This document shows positions 1 to 9,069 of a stretch of 44,940 nt of DNA, one piece after another (position 1 is the first letter of the stretch; each line of letters begins with the position of its first letter). The notes under the pieces are model-generated. The model saw only the letters and a program-made list of their open reading frames with translations, was not told where the DNA came from and did not search any database. The stretch covers positions 1-44,940 of the forward strand of contig JAOPYO010000001.1 of assembly GCA_025964575.1 (NCBI GenBank), read 5' to 3'. Both the position numbers and the translations under genes were made by a program. This DNA comes from Actinomycetes bacterium (lineage in GTDB: Bacteria > Actinomycetota > Actinomycetes > Streptosporangiales > Streptosporangiaceae).

Positions 1-191
1 CCCGCCCAGCTGACCGCGACCTTGTCGGACAACGTACGGGCACCCGCGATGGTGACGGCATTGGCGGGTGGCGCCTTCGTAACGGCCAACGGCGCGGCGA
101 CCACCGCACCCAGCGCTGCGACGATCATCCCCGCACGGGCGGCGCGGGAACGCAGAAAGGCAGGGGTCACAAGCTTCCTCCGAGAGTCCAT
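1..191 (-). CDS. Secreted protein, N-terminal fragment (runs off window)
   Basis: Only the first 63 codons are in the window. The ATG at 191-189 is followed by a basic stretch (MDSRRK...RSRAARAG), then a hydrophobic alanine/valine core ending in APLA, which looks like a Sec signal peptide. A purine-rich stretch (CGGGGAG) sits about 9 bases upstream of the ATG. The mature region begins with AVTIAGARTLSDKVAVSWA and is too short to assign a family. The gene diverges from the permease gene at 346. Exported location is inferred from the N-terminus only. Confidence 0.6.
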   Translation of the reverse strand, partial: MDSRRKLVTPAFLRSRAARAGMIVAALGAVVAAPLAVTKAPPANAVTIAGARTLSDKVAVSWA

Positions 192-332
192 CGGACCACA
201 CTCCCCGCGGCGTGATCGCACCTTGATCTGTGTGCCGCACGCTGTCACGTAGTGGTGTCGGAGGAGAAGACGTCAGGTTAAGTCGTGCTGGCGTTGCAAC
301 CTTGCCCATACTCAGCCGCCGCCTCGGCCCAT

Positions 333-338
333 TACATT
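333..338 (+). promoter_or_regulatory. Putative -10 box, leaderless start of permease
   Basis: TACATT fits TANNNT and ends 7 bases before the GTG at 346, so transcription would begin at or next to the start codon. No Shine-Dalgarno sequence precedes this GTG. The same geometry recurs before several other genes in the window. No convincing -35 was found. Confidence 0.4.
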
Positions 339-345
339 GCCGGTT

Positions 346-1368
346 GTGCACAAACCGGTCATCCCCGTACCCCCGGACGCGCCACCCGCCGAGGCTCATC
401 CGCCGGACGGCCCGCGCCGGCTCCCCGAAGCCGGGCTGATGCTCGTCACGGTGCTCATCGTCGCCGCGGTGGCACTGCGGCCGGCTTTGACCGGTCTGCT
501 CGACCAGCCCGCAGCCGCGAACTGGGCGACGATCTTCGTGGCGATCACGATCCAGGCCGTACCCTTCCTGGTGCTCGGCGTCACCGTGAGCGCCACCATC
601 GCGGCCTTCGTGCCTCCGGGAGCGATCGCCCGGTGGCTGCCCGGCCGCCCCGCGCTCGCGGTGCCCGCAGCCGCTGCGATGGGCGCGGTACTGCCGGGAT
701 GCGAGTGCGGCTCGGTGCCGATCGCGGCCCGGCTCGCCGCCAGCGGCGTGACCCCGGCGGCGGCGTTCGCCTTCATGCTGTCCGCCCCGGCCATCAACCC
801 GATCGTGCTCGTCTCCACCGCCGTGGCCTTTCCCGGCAATCCTGAGATGGTGGTCGCGCGGCTGCTGGCCAGCGTGATCGCATCGGTCGGCATGGGGCTG
901 CTGTGGATCGTGCTCGGCCGCGACGACCTGCTCACCCTGACCCGTACGCACGGCAACGAGCCCGGTCCCAAGCCGGCCGTCTTCCTCGCCACGGCCCAGC
1001 ACGACTTCCTGCAGGCCGGCGGCTTCCTGGTGATCGGCGCCGCCGCGGCGGCGGCCCTGCAGACCCTGGTGCCGCGTAGCCTGGTGAACTCCCTCGCCTC
1101 GCCCGGCCTGGTGTCCGTCCTGGTGCTGGGAGTCCTCGCCGTGCTGGTCGCCCTCTGCTCGGAGGCGGACGCCTTCGTCGCCGCCGGGCTCAAGCAGTTC
1201 TCCCTCACGGCGCGGCTGGCGTTCCTGGTCGTCGGGCCGATGGTCGACGTCAAGCTCTTCGCCATGCAGGCGGGCACGTTCGGCCCCCGGTTCGCCTGGC
1301 GCTTCTCCCTCGCCACCTTCGTCGTCGCGGTCACCTCCGCCGCAATCGTCGGGTGGTGGCTGCTATGA
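346..1368 (+). CDS. Permease, YraQ/DUF318 (UPF0718) family
   Basis: Predicted polytopic inner-membrane protein of about 340 residues with eight or so hydrophobic segments. It carries the family hallmark around residues 110-125 (LPGCECGSVPIA, then SAPAINP). Family members are putative metal or metalloid exporters. The companion TIGR03943 protein starts inside its stop codon (ATGA at 1365-1368), so the two are translated together and probably form one transporter. In actinomycetes such pairs are often controlled by zinc (family knowledge), but I did not identify a Zur box here. The GTG at 346 is chosen because of the -10 box 7 bases upstream; a TTG at 337 is in frame. Confidence 0.85.
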   Translation: MHKPVIPVPPDAPPAEAHPPDGPRRLPEAGLMLVTVLIVAAVALRPALTGLLDQPAAANWATIFVAITIQAVPFLVLGVTVSATIAAFVPPGAIARWLPGRPALAVPAAAAMGAVLPGCECGSVPIAARLAASGVTPAAAFAFMLSAPAINPIVLVSTAVAFPGNPEMVVARLLASVIASVGMGLLWIVLGRDDLLTLTRTHGNEPGPKPAVFLATAQHDFLQAGGFLVIGAAAAAALQTLVPRSLVNSLASPGLVSVLVLGVLAVLVALCSEADAFVAAGLKQFSLTARLAFLVVGPMVDVKLFAMQAGTFGPRFAWRFSLATFVVAVTSAAIVGWWLL

Positions 1369-2078
1369 CCGAGGAGGCTCGGGCGACGACCGTGCTGCTG
1401 GTCGGAGCGCTGATGGTCCGGCTGTCGGTCGGCGGCGCCTACGCGAGGTACGTCCGGGTCGGCATGGGCTGGTGGCTGTTCGTCGCCGGCGTCCTGCTCG
1501 TCGCCCTGGGTCTCGCCGGAGTCGTACGGGCCCTGTGGCCGGGCCGGCGGGCCGTAGCCGCGGAAGGTCACGCGCACGGGCATCCGGACGGTCACGCGCA
1601 TGGGGATCGCGTCGGCTGGCTGCTGCTCGCCCCCGTCCTCGCGCTCCTGCTCGTCACCCCGCCCGCGCTGGGCAGTTTCGGGGTCGACCGGAGCGCGGCC
1701 ATCAACATCACCTCGAGCGGCAGAACCTTCGACCCGCTGCCCGCGGGCGGAACCGTGCCCATGTCCCTGCTCGAGTTCGACCAGCGCATGGCCGACCACG
1801 ACGGCGCGAGCTTCGGCTCCACGCCGGTGCGGCTGACCGGTTTCGTGGCCCGCACGAACGACGGGAACGGCTTCCGCATCGCCCGCTATCAGATCGCCTG
1901 CTGCGCCGCCGACGCCGTCGCTGCCGTCGTACGGGTGACGGGTACGTCCGGGAACCCGCCCGCTCGGGACCAGTGGGTGACTGTCACCGGCACCTTCCAG
2001 CACTCGGCGGGCGACGTTCCCGAGCTGCACGCCACCAGCCTCACCGAGGTGCCCGCGCCGGCCGACCCGTACGAATGA
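1365..2078 (+). CDS. TIGR03943 family putative permease subunit
   Basis: About 237 residues. Two hydrophobic segments lie in the first 60 residues, followed by a histidine-rich loop (GHAHGHPDGHAHGD) typical of metal-handling proteins. A third hydrophobic segment precedes a C-terminal extracytoplasmic domain with a CC pair (QIACCAAD) and a beta-rich end. This is the usual partner of YraQ-type permeases and overlaps that gene by four bases. The His-rich loop suggests binding of a transition metal such as zinc. Function as a subunit is inferred from family and context. Confidence 0.82.
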   Translation: MTEEARATTVLLVGALMVRLSVGGAYARYVRVGMGWWLFVAGVLLVALGLAGVVRALWPGRRAVAAEGHAHGHPDGHAHGDRVGWLLLAPVLALLLVTPPALGSFGVDRSAAINITSSGRTFDPLPAGGTVPMSLLEFDQRMADHDGASFGSTPVRLTGFVARTNDGNGFRIARYQIACCAADAVAAVVRVTGTSGNPPARDQWVTVTGTFQHSAGDVPELHATSLTEVPAPADPYE

Positions 2079-2108
2079 CCGGCGCTCAGACCACCGCCGT
2101 CGTTCGGC

Positions 2109-2114
2109 TAATGT
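2109..2114 (+). promoter_or_regulatory. Putative -10 box, leaderless start of hydrolase
   Basis: TAATGT ends 7 bases before the GTG at 2122 and no Shine-Dalgarno is present. This argues for a leaderless transcript and for GTG 2122 over the in-frame GTG at 2113, which lies within the promoter. Confidence 0.4.
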
Positions 2115-2121
2115 GCACCCG

Positions 2122-3168
2122 GTGACCCCCGACCCCGCCTCTCCGGCTACGACACCGTCCGCCGGGCAGGCCCCCGCCCGAGAACCGGCGGGGAAGCGAC
2201 CGCCCCGGTCTCGCCTGCGGCGCTGGTCGCGCCGTGTCGCACTGGCGGCTCTGGCGATGCTCCTGGTGGTCACGCTCGCCTCGTTCGGCTACAACGCCCT
2301 CACCGCCGGCCGGGCCGCTCCACCACAGGGAATGTCCTACGTGCGGGCCGGTGACGTGATGACGCGCTACCGGACCTGGGGGAACGCCGGAAGCCCGGTC
2401 GTGCTGGTGCACGGTGCGTTCGAGTCGGCCGACACCTGGTCGCGCCTGGCTCCGCTGCTCGCCCGTGACCACCGTGTGTACGCGCTCGACCTGACGGGCT
2501 ACGGCTACAGCGCGCGGCGCGGCCCCTACACCACCGGCCACTTCGCCCAGCAGCTTCTCGGGTTCCTGGACGCCATGCATCTCGGCGGCACCCGCGACCG
2601 GCCCGTGCTGGTGGCCCACTCCAGTGGCGCCGCGAGCGCCGCCGAAGCCACCCTGCGCGCGCCGGACCGGATCGGCGGGCTGATGTTCCTCGATGGCGAC
2701 GCCCTCGCCACCGGCGCCGGCTCCCGCTCCCCGGCCCGCCACCTCATGATCCCCCCTTACCGCATCAGCCTGCTGCGCCTGGCACTGCGCTCGGACTGGA
2801 TCATCCGCAGCGTCTTCTCCCAGCAGTGCGGGCCGTCGTGCCCCCGGCTGGACCGCGCCGGAGTCGACCTCTGGCGCCGGCCCTTCCAGACGCCCGGGGC
2901 CGAGTCCGCCCTGTGGGACATGGTGGAGACCGGCGTGCCCGGCGTCGCCCCTGACCGGCTGGCCCGGCTGCGGGAGGTCGGCGCGCCCAAGGCGGTGGTC
3001 TTCGGCGCGTCCGACGACGTCTTCAGCCAGGACACTCCCGCTCAGACCGCTGCTCGCATCGGCGCCCCGTCACCCACCTTGATCCCCGCCGCCCGCCATC
3101 TGACGATGGTCTCCGACCCCGCGGCCGTGGCGGCCGCCGTCGAGGCACTTGCCGCTCGAGCCCGCTGA
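2122..3168 (+). CDS. Alpha/beta-fold hydrolase with N-terminal membrane anchor
   Basis: About 348 residues. A proline-rich and basic N-terminus leads into one hydrophobic segment near residues 37-57 (ALAALAMLLVVTLASFGY), so the protein is probably anchored with the catalytic domain outside. The alpha/beta core shows the oxyanion-hole motif VLVHGAFES. The nucleophile elbow is AHSSGAAS, with alanine where the family usually has glycine. An Asp-containing strand (FGASDDVFS) and a late His (AARHLTMV) complete the triad. The substrate cannot be deduced. The gene is monocistronic, separated by 43 bases from the transporter gene upstream. Confidence 0.8.
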   Translation: MTPDPASPATTPSAGQAPAREPAGKRPPRSRLRRWSRRVALAALAMLLVVTLASFGYNALTAGRAAPPQGMSYVRAGDVMTRYRTWGNAGSPVVLVHGAFESADTWSRLAPLLARDHRVYALDLTGYGYSARRGPYTTGHFAQQLLGFLDAMHLGGTRDRPVLVAHSSGAASAAEATLRAPDRIGGLMFLDGDALATGAGSRSPARHLMIPPYRISLLRLALRSDWIIRSVFSQQCGPSCPRLDRAGVDLWRRPFQTPGAESALWDMVETGVPGVAPDRLARLREVGAPKAVVFGASDDVFSQDTPAQTAARIGAPSPTLIPAARHLTMVSDPAAVAAAVEALAARAR

Positions 3169-3247
3169 GCGGCATCGCGAGGCCGCCGGCCCTCGGCACA
3201 GGCAGTTCCGCCGTGCGGGAGATTGGCCCTGTGATCAGCTGGACCGG

Positions 3248-4185
<938 letters not shown>

Positions 4186-4458
4186 ACTGACGTGCATCGC
4201 CGGCGGCGTGTATCGGCACGGTGCGCGGACGGTCCAGTCCCCCTGGGGGAGCCTGCGTTACACCAGTCCCGGTAAGACCTCTCTGATCCTTCAAGCTCGC
4301 GCAGCTCTGTAACGCCTGGGCCCGCCAGCACCTGGTGACACCGACGTGAAGAGGCTGAAATGGAAGTCGCATGCGTCGTGAGCGATGAGTTTTTTGTCGG
4401 ACGGTCGTCGTAACGTTGGTGGCTGCGAGCGGCAGGTCACCGGAGCAGAGGGGAGGGC

Positions 4459-4560
4459 ATGTCCATGAGCAAGATCGAGGCCGGGCCTGGCCAGGTGGAG
4501 GAGAGTGCGGTCGTCGCGTCGGCGAGGACCCGCGCGAAGCTCGGAAGGGAGTACGGATGA
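4459..4560 (+). CDS. Small ORF (33 aa) coupled to BNR gene
   Basis: ATG 4459 follows a strong Shine-Dalgarno stretch (GGGGAGGG) by one base; a second in-frame ATG at 4465 has better spacing. The peptide begins [15 protein letters not shown] and ends GREYG. Its stop overlaps the start of the next gene as ATGA (4557-4560). The coupling and ribosome site suggest it is translated, either as a small protein or as a leader. No family is recognised. Confidence 0.4.
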   Translation: MSMSKIEAGPGQVEESAVVASARTRAKLGREYG

Positions 4561-5672
4561 GCGGGGTACGGGTACTGGTCGGTACACGCAAGGGCGCGTT
4601 CGTCCTGACGTCGGATGGGAAGCGTGAGCGGTGGGACGTCAGTGGCCCCCACTTCGGGGGCTGGGAGATCTACCACCTCACCGGCTCTCCCGCTGATCCG
4701 TCTCGGCTGTACGCGTCGCAGTCCACCGGCTGGTTCGGGCAGCTGATCCAGCGTTCCGACGACGGTGGCAAGACGTGGGAACAAGTGGGTAACCAGTTCG
4801 AGTACGCGGGCGTCCCTGGCACTCACCAGTGGTACGACGGCACGCCGCACCCCTGGGAGTTCGCACGCGTCTGGCATCTCGAACCATCACTGACCGATCC
4901 GGACACGGTTTACGCCGGGGTTGAAGACGCCGCCTTGTTCCGCTCGATCAACGGCGGACAGACGTGGCAGGAACTCCCCGGGCTGCGCGAACACGGCTCA
5001 GGACCCTCCTGGCAACCGGGTGCCGGTGGGATGTGCCTGCATTCGATCGTTCTGGATCCAAGCGAGCCTGGGCGGATCTTCGTCGCCATCTCGGCCGCGG
5101 GCGTGTTTCGGTCCGACGACGCCGGCAAGACGTGGCGGCCCGCGAACCGCGGTCTGCGGTCCGAAGGCATCCCCGACCCGGACTCCGAGGTCGGCCACTG
5201 CGTTCACCACATCGCGATGCACCAGTCGCGTCCAGGCGTGCTGTTCATGCAGAAACACTGGGACGTCATGCGCAGCGACGACGCCGGCGAGTCGTGGCAC
5301 GAGGTCAGCGGTAACCTGCCGACCGACTTCGGGTTCCCGATCGACATTCACGCGCACGAGCCGGACACCATCTATGTTGTTCCGATCAAGAGCGACTCGG
5401 AGCATTACCCGCCCGACGGAAAGCTGCGCGTGTACCGCAGCCGGACGGGCGGGCACGAGTGGGAGCCGCTCACAAAAGGGCTGCCGCAAAGCAACTGCTA
5501 CGTCAACGTGCTGCGAGATGCGATGGCCGTCGACTCGCTCGATTCGTGCGGCGTGTACTTCGGTACGACCGGTGGGCAGGTGTACGTATCGGCCGACGCC
5601 GGGGACAACTGGGCGCCCATAGTCAGAGATCTTCCGGCCGTGCTGTCCGTCGAAGTCCAGACGCTGCCATGA
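4557..5672 (+). CDS. BNR/WD40-like beta-propeller protein (sialidase-like fold)
   Basis: 371 residues made of repeated BNR/Asp-box motifs: [46 protein letters not shown] and VSADAGDNW. These mark the blades of a sialidase/VPS10-type propeller. There is no signal peptide, so it is probably cytoplasmic. The catalytic arginine triad and Tyr/Glu of true sialidases are not evident, so calling it a sialidase would go too far. ATG 4557 is preceded by GGAAGGGA with six bases between. Its stop overlaps the start of the MoaD/ThiS-like gene, which ties the two products together. The biological role is unknown. Confidence 0.8.
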   Translation: MSGVRVLVGTRKGAFVLTSDGKRERWDVSGPHFGGWEIYHLTGSPADPSRLYASQSTGWFGQLIQRSDDGGKTWEQVGNQFEYAGVPGTHQWYDGTPHPWEFARVWHLEPSLTDPDTVYAGVEDAALFRSINGGQTWQELPGLREHGSGPSWQPGAGGMCLHSIVLDPSEPGRIFVAISAAGVFRSDDAGKTWRPANRGLRSEGIPDPDSEVGHCVHHIAMHQSRPGVLFMQKHWDVMRSDDAGESWHEVSGNLPTDFGFPIDIHAHEPDTIYVVPIKSDSEHYPPDGKLRVYRSRTGGHEWEPLTKGLPQSNCYVNVLRDAMAVDSLDSCGVYFGTTGGQVYVSADAGDNWAPIVRDLPAVLSVEVQTLP

Positions 5673-5965
5673 TCCGGGTCGTGCTCCCGGCACATCTGCG
5701 GACGCTCGCACACGTCGACGGCGAGGTGAAGCTCCACGTTGAAGGTCAGGCCACGCCGCGCCTGGTCCTCGACACGCTCGAGGCCTGCTATCCGATGCTG
5801 CGCGGGACGATCCGCGACCAGGCCACCGGGCGGCGTCGAGCCTTCGTGAGGTTCTTCGCCTGCGAGCAGGATCTGTCCCACGACCCGCCGGACACCCCGC
5901 TGCCCGAGCCGGTCGCGACAGGGGCCGAGCCATTTGTGGTCGTGGGGGCAATGGCGGGCGGCTAA
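5669..5965 (+). CDS. MoaD/ThiS family (ubiquitin-fold) protein
   Basis: 98 residues. It shows the beta-grasp pattern of MoaD/Thi[12 protein letters not shown] at the start, a central helix ([11 protein letters not shown]), and [11 protein letters not shown] in the later strands. The C-terminus is exactly ...VVGAMAGG. A terminal GG is the site that is adenylated and converted to thiocarboxylate or conjugated in this family. It starts within the stop of the propeller gene (ATGA). No E1-like (ThiF/MoeB) partner is nearby, so activation would need an enzyme encoded elsewhere. It could be a sulfur carrier or a protein modifier; neither is shown. Confidence 0.8.
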   Translation: MIRVVLPAHLRTLAHVDGEVKLHVEGQATPRLVLDTLEACYPMLRGTIRDQATGRRRAFVRFFACEQDLSHDPPDTPLPEPVATGAEPFVVVGAMAGG

Positions 5966-6019
5966 GGGCAGGCAGAGGGACGGGTCGCGGATATCCCGAA
6001 CACGCCGTATCGGCGCCTT

Positions 6020-6025
6020 TACACT
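6020..6025 (+). promoter_or_regulatory. Putative -10 box, leaderless start of ECF sigma gene
   Basis: TACACT ends 7 bases before GTG 6033 with no Shine-Dalgarno. The spacing matches the other leaderless candidates and supports GTG 6033 as the start. Confidence 0.4.
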
Positions 6026-6032
6026 CTCTGTT

Positions 6033-7034
6033 GTGCCCGCGTCCCGTCCCAACCCGACCACCGGCCGTGCCCGCCCCGGGGCGGGCACGGCCGAGTTGGA
6101 CCTCGAGGCTCACCGCCGGGAGCTGACGGGCTACTGCTACCGGATGCTCGGCTCGGGCTTCGAGGCCGAGGATGCCGTGCAGGAGACGATGGTGCGGGCC
6201 TGGCGGGGCGTCGACGACTTCGAAGGCCGCGCCACCCTGCGGTCGTGGCTGTACAGCATCGCTACCAACGTGTGCCTCGACATGCTGCGGGCGGCCCAGC
6301 GGCGGGCCCGGCCGATGGACCTCGGGCCATCGGCGTCGGCGGACTCGTCCCTGGGCCCCGGCCTGCCCGAGCACACCTGGGTCCAGCCCGTGGCGGACGC
6401 CCGGGTGCTGGCGACCGACGGCGACCCGGCTGAGCTCGCCGCGTCCCGGGAGTCGATCCGCCTCGCCTTTGTCGCCGCCTTGCAGCATCTGCCGCCCCGG
6501 CAGCGGGCGGTGCTGATCCTGCGGGAGGTCCTGCGCTGGAAGGCCGGCGAGGTGGCAGAGCTGCTCGACACCAGCGTCGCCTCGGTCAACAGCGCACTCC
6601 AGCGGGCCAGAGCCACCATCGCCGCCTACGGCCTCGACGCCGCCCGCCCGACCCGGGTCGACGCCGAACAGCAGGCCCTCCTCGCCCGTTACGTGGACGC
6701 CTTCGAGCGTTACGACATCAGCTCCCTGGTGTCGCTCCTCCACCAGGACGCCACCTTCTCCATGCCGCCCTACGCCCTCTGGCTACGGGGCCCGCTCGAC
6801 ATCGGCCGGTGGTACCTCGGCCAGGGCATCGGGTGCCACGGCTCCCGGCTGGTGGCCACCTCGGCCAACGGCTGCGCCGCCTTCGGCGCCTACCACCCCA
6901 GCGGGCCGGGCACCCACGACCCCTTCGCCCTCCAGGTCATCGAGGTCTCAGACGGACGGATCGCCGGACTCCACCACTTCCTCGACGCCGACCTGTTCCC
7001 CGCATTCGGCCTCCCGACCCGCCTCCAGCGGTAA
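6033..7034 (+). CDS. ECF sigma factor with SnoaL-like C-terminus (SigG/SigJ-like)
   Basis: About 333 residues. Region 2 is at roughly residues 25-95 (EAEDAVQETMVRAWRG, ATLRSWLYSIATNVCLD). Region 4 is at about 140-200 (LPPRQRAVLILREVL, then a helix-turn-helix ending SVASVNSALQRARATI). A C-terminal domain of about 115 residues has the SnoaL/NTF2 look (LLHQDATFSMPPYALWL). This is the architecture of TIGR02960/SigG-type factors, where the extra domain modulates activity instead of a separate anti-sigma factor. An in-frame extension upstream to 5934 would overlap the MoaD gene and lacks family similarity. It is convergent with the exporter gene at 7067. Confidence 0.85.
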   Translation: MPASRPNPTTGRARPGAGTAELDLEAHRRELTGYCYRMLGSGFEAEDAVQETMVRAWRGVDDFEGRATLRSWLYSIATNVCLDMLRAAQRRARPMDLGPSASADSSLGPGLPEHTWVQPVADARVLATDGDPAELAASRESIRLAFVAALQHLPPRQRAVLILREVLRWKAGEVAELLDTSVASVNSALQRARATIAAYGLDAARPTRVDAEQQALLARYVDAFERYDISSLVSLLHQDATFSMPPYALWLRGPLDIGRWYLGQGIGCHGSRLVATSANGCAAFGAYHPSGPGTHDPFALQVIEVSDGRIAGLHHFLDADLFPAFGLPTRLQR

Positions 7035-7066
7035 GCCCGACGCTCGTCAGGACCGGCTCCGGCGGA

Positions 7067-8518
7067 TCACGCGGTGGCCAGGGACTGGGTGGAGTGAGTG
7101 CGGCGGGCGGGGACGAGGACGGCGGCTACGGCACCGAGCAGAGACAGGGCCGCGGTCACCAGGAGCGCGGGTGAGAAGCCATCGGTGAAGCCCGCCGGGC
7201 TGGTGAAGTCGCCCGTACGGGTGAATACCGCGATGGCGAGGGCGATTCCGAATACCCCGCCGAGCTGGCGGAGCGTGTTGCTGGTGCCCGACGCCTTGCC
7301 GATCGCCTGCGGCGGTACGGCGCCGATGACCGCGTTCTGCACGGTGGGGATGGCCATGGAGATCCCCACCCCGGCTACGAGGAGGCCTGGCATCAGCGCG
7401 AGGTACGGCGTGGTCGGACCGGCGACCAGGGCGATCGCGCCGAGACCGATCCCCTGCAGCATCAGTCCGGTGGTCAGGATCCAGCGCTCGCCGAACCGGT
7501 CGGCCAACATTCCCGCGAGTGGGGCGATCACCATCGGGGTGGCGGTCCACGGCAGTATCTGCAGCCCGGTCTTCAACGGGGAGGCACCGGAGACCACCTG
7601 CAGGAACTGCGCCATCAGGAACACCGCGCCGAACAGACTCGCCATCATGAAGAACCCGGCCCCATTTCCGGCGGAGAAGGCCTGCAGGCGGAAGTACGGC
7701 ATCGGCAGCATCGGCGTGCGGGTCCGCAGTTCCCAGGCCACGAAGGCCACCAGCGCCACTGTTCCGCCGGCCAGTGCCGACAGCACCTCAGCGCTCGTCC
7801 ACCCGGAGGTGTTTCCACGAACCAGTGCCCAGACCAGGCCGAATGAACCGGCCGAGACCAGTGCGATCCCCGGCAGATCCACCGGTACCCGCGACCCGCG
7901 GCTCTCGGTGACCTTGCGGAGGATCAACGGGATCAGTATCGCGCCGAGCACCACGTTCACCCAGAAGATCCACTGCCAGGCGAGGCCCTCGACGATGGCT
8001 CCGCCGATGAGCGGGCCGCCGGCCACCGCCAGGCCGGTGAGACCGCCCCAGATCCCGATGGCCTTACCGCGTTTGTCGGCCGGGAAGGCCGCGCTGAGGA
8101 TGGTGAGCGTGATGGGCATGATCGTGGCCGCGCCGATGCCCTGAACGGTACGGGCCACGATGAGCAGGCCGATGGACGGCGCCAGCGCACAGGCCGCCGA
8201 GCACATGGTGAACAGGCCGAGCCCGCCGACCAGGACCCGGCGGTTTCCGAAGCGGTCGCCCAGCGCCGCGGCTGCCAGGATCGATACCGCCAGCGCCAGG
8301 CTGTAGGCGTTGACTGTCCAGCCGAGCTGCTCGGCGGTGGCGCCGAGGGACCGTTGGATGGTGGTGAGGGCGGTGGTGACGACGAGCACGTCCAGCGCCG
8401 CCATGAACGCGGCGAACGACATGAGGGCCAGTACCCATCCACTGCCGCGTGCGGACGTGACGATTCCCGGGGGGTCTTGCACGTCCGGTACGGGGACGCG
8501 GGCTGAATCTACCGCCAT
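7067..8518 (-). CDS. MFS drug exporter, DHA2 (EmrB/QacA) family
   Basis: 483 residues with the 14-segment pattern of DHA2 transporters. Seen are FMAALDVLVVTTALTTIQ in helix 1, GRF-type loop GDRFGNRRVLVGG after helix 2, and ARTVQGIGAATIMP in the motif C region. These proton-antiport exporters expel drugs or metabolites. The ATG at 8518 is preceded by CAGGAGG with good spacing; an in-frame extension to 8689 has no family similarity. It diverges from the YciI/ECF42 pair across a 190-base intergenic region. Substrate unknown. Confidence 0.88.
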   Translation of the reverse strand: MAVDSARVPVPDVQDPPGIVTSARGSGWVLALMSFAAFMAALDVLVVTTALTTIQRSLGATAEQLGWTVNAYSLALAVSILAAAALGDRFGNRRVLVGGLGLFTMCSAACALAPSIGLLIVARTVQGIGAATIMPITLTILSAAFPADKRGKAIGIWGGLTGLAVAGGPLIGGAIVEGLAWQWIFWVNVVLGAILIPLILRKVTESRGSRVPVDLPGIALVSAGSFGLVWALVRGNTSGWTSAEVLSALAGGTVALVAFVAWELRTRTPMLPMPYFRLQAFSAGNGAGFFMMASLFGAVFLMAQFLQVVSGASPLKTGLQILPWTATPMVIAPLAGMLADRFGERWILTTGLMLQGIGLGAIALVAGPTTPYLALMPGLLVAGVGISMAIPTVQNAVIGAVPPQAIGKASGTSNTLRQLGGVFGIALAIAVFTRTGDFTSPAGFTDGFSPALLVTAALSLLGAVAAVLVPARRTHSTQSLATA

Positions 8519-8709
8519 CGGAGCCTCCTGGTGTGAGGGCGATTGGTGTGAGCGCGACTGTCTGACACCTCCGGGACGAAGGGGCAGACCGCCAGAAGGA
8601 CACCTTTCGCGGAATTTTCCTGAGGCAGGTCCTGGGCGCCCGCGCCCATTCGTCCTTAGGGTGAGACCCGGGTGATGGACCCGGTCCACCGACCGAGAGG
8701 ACCTCCGCC

Positions 8710-9063
8710 ATGCCGATGTACGCGGCTCTGCTCTACACCTCCGACCTCGACTGGTCCGCGCCCGAGCAGGCCGGCTGGATGCAGGAGTACCAGGTCTTCG
8801 GTAAAGAGGCCGCCGAGCACATCGTCGGGGGCAAGGCGCTGAGCCCGACCTCTACCGCGACCGTGGTCCGGGTGGTCGGTGCCCGCGGCGGCGAGGTCGT
8901 CGTCAGCGACGGCCCGTACGCCGAGACCAAAGAGGCCCTGACCGGTTTCTATCTGCTGGAGTGCGCCGACCTCGACGAGGCGATCGCGCTGGCCGCGAAG
9001 ATCCCGTCCGCATGGGACGGCGCGGTCGAGATACGGCCGGTACTCCAGCTGGGCAACTCCTGA
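8710..9063 (+). CDS. YciI-like/DGPF domain protein
   Basis: 117 residues. The diagnostic motif is SDGPYAETKEALTGFYLLEC (DGPF-type loop) with a preceding beta strand. YciI-like ferredoxin-fold proteins of this type are almost always encoded next to an ECF42 sigma factor. That arrangement is present here, with only six bases to the sigma start. GAGAGGA precedes the ATG. Biochemical role unknown; probably a stress-responsive partner of the sigma factor. Confidence 0.9.
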   Translation: MPMYAALLYTSDLDWSAPEQAGWMQEYQVFGKEAAEHIVGGKALSPTSTATVVRVVGARGGEVVVSDGPYAETKEALTGFYLLECADLDEAIALAAKIPSAWDGAVEIRPVLQLGNS

Positions 9064-9069
9064 TGGGCA

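Noticed and set aside
396-2273. Long minus-strand open frame (625 codons) opposite the permease and TIGR03943 genes
   Set aside because: Arg/Gly/Pro-rich translation without family motifs; a high-GC antisense shadow of two well-supported genes.
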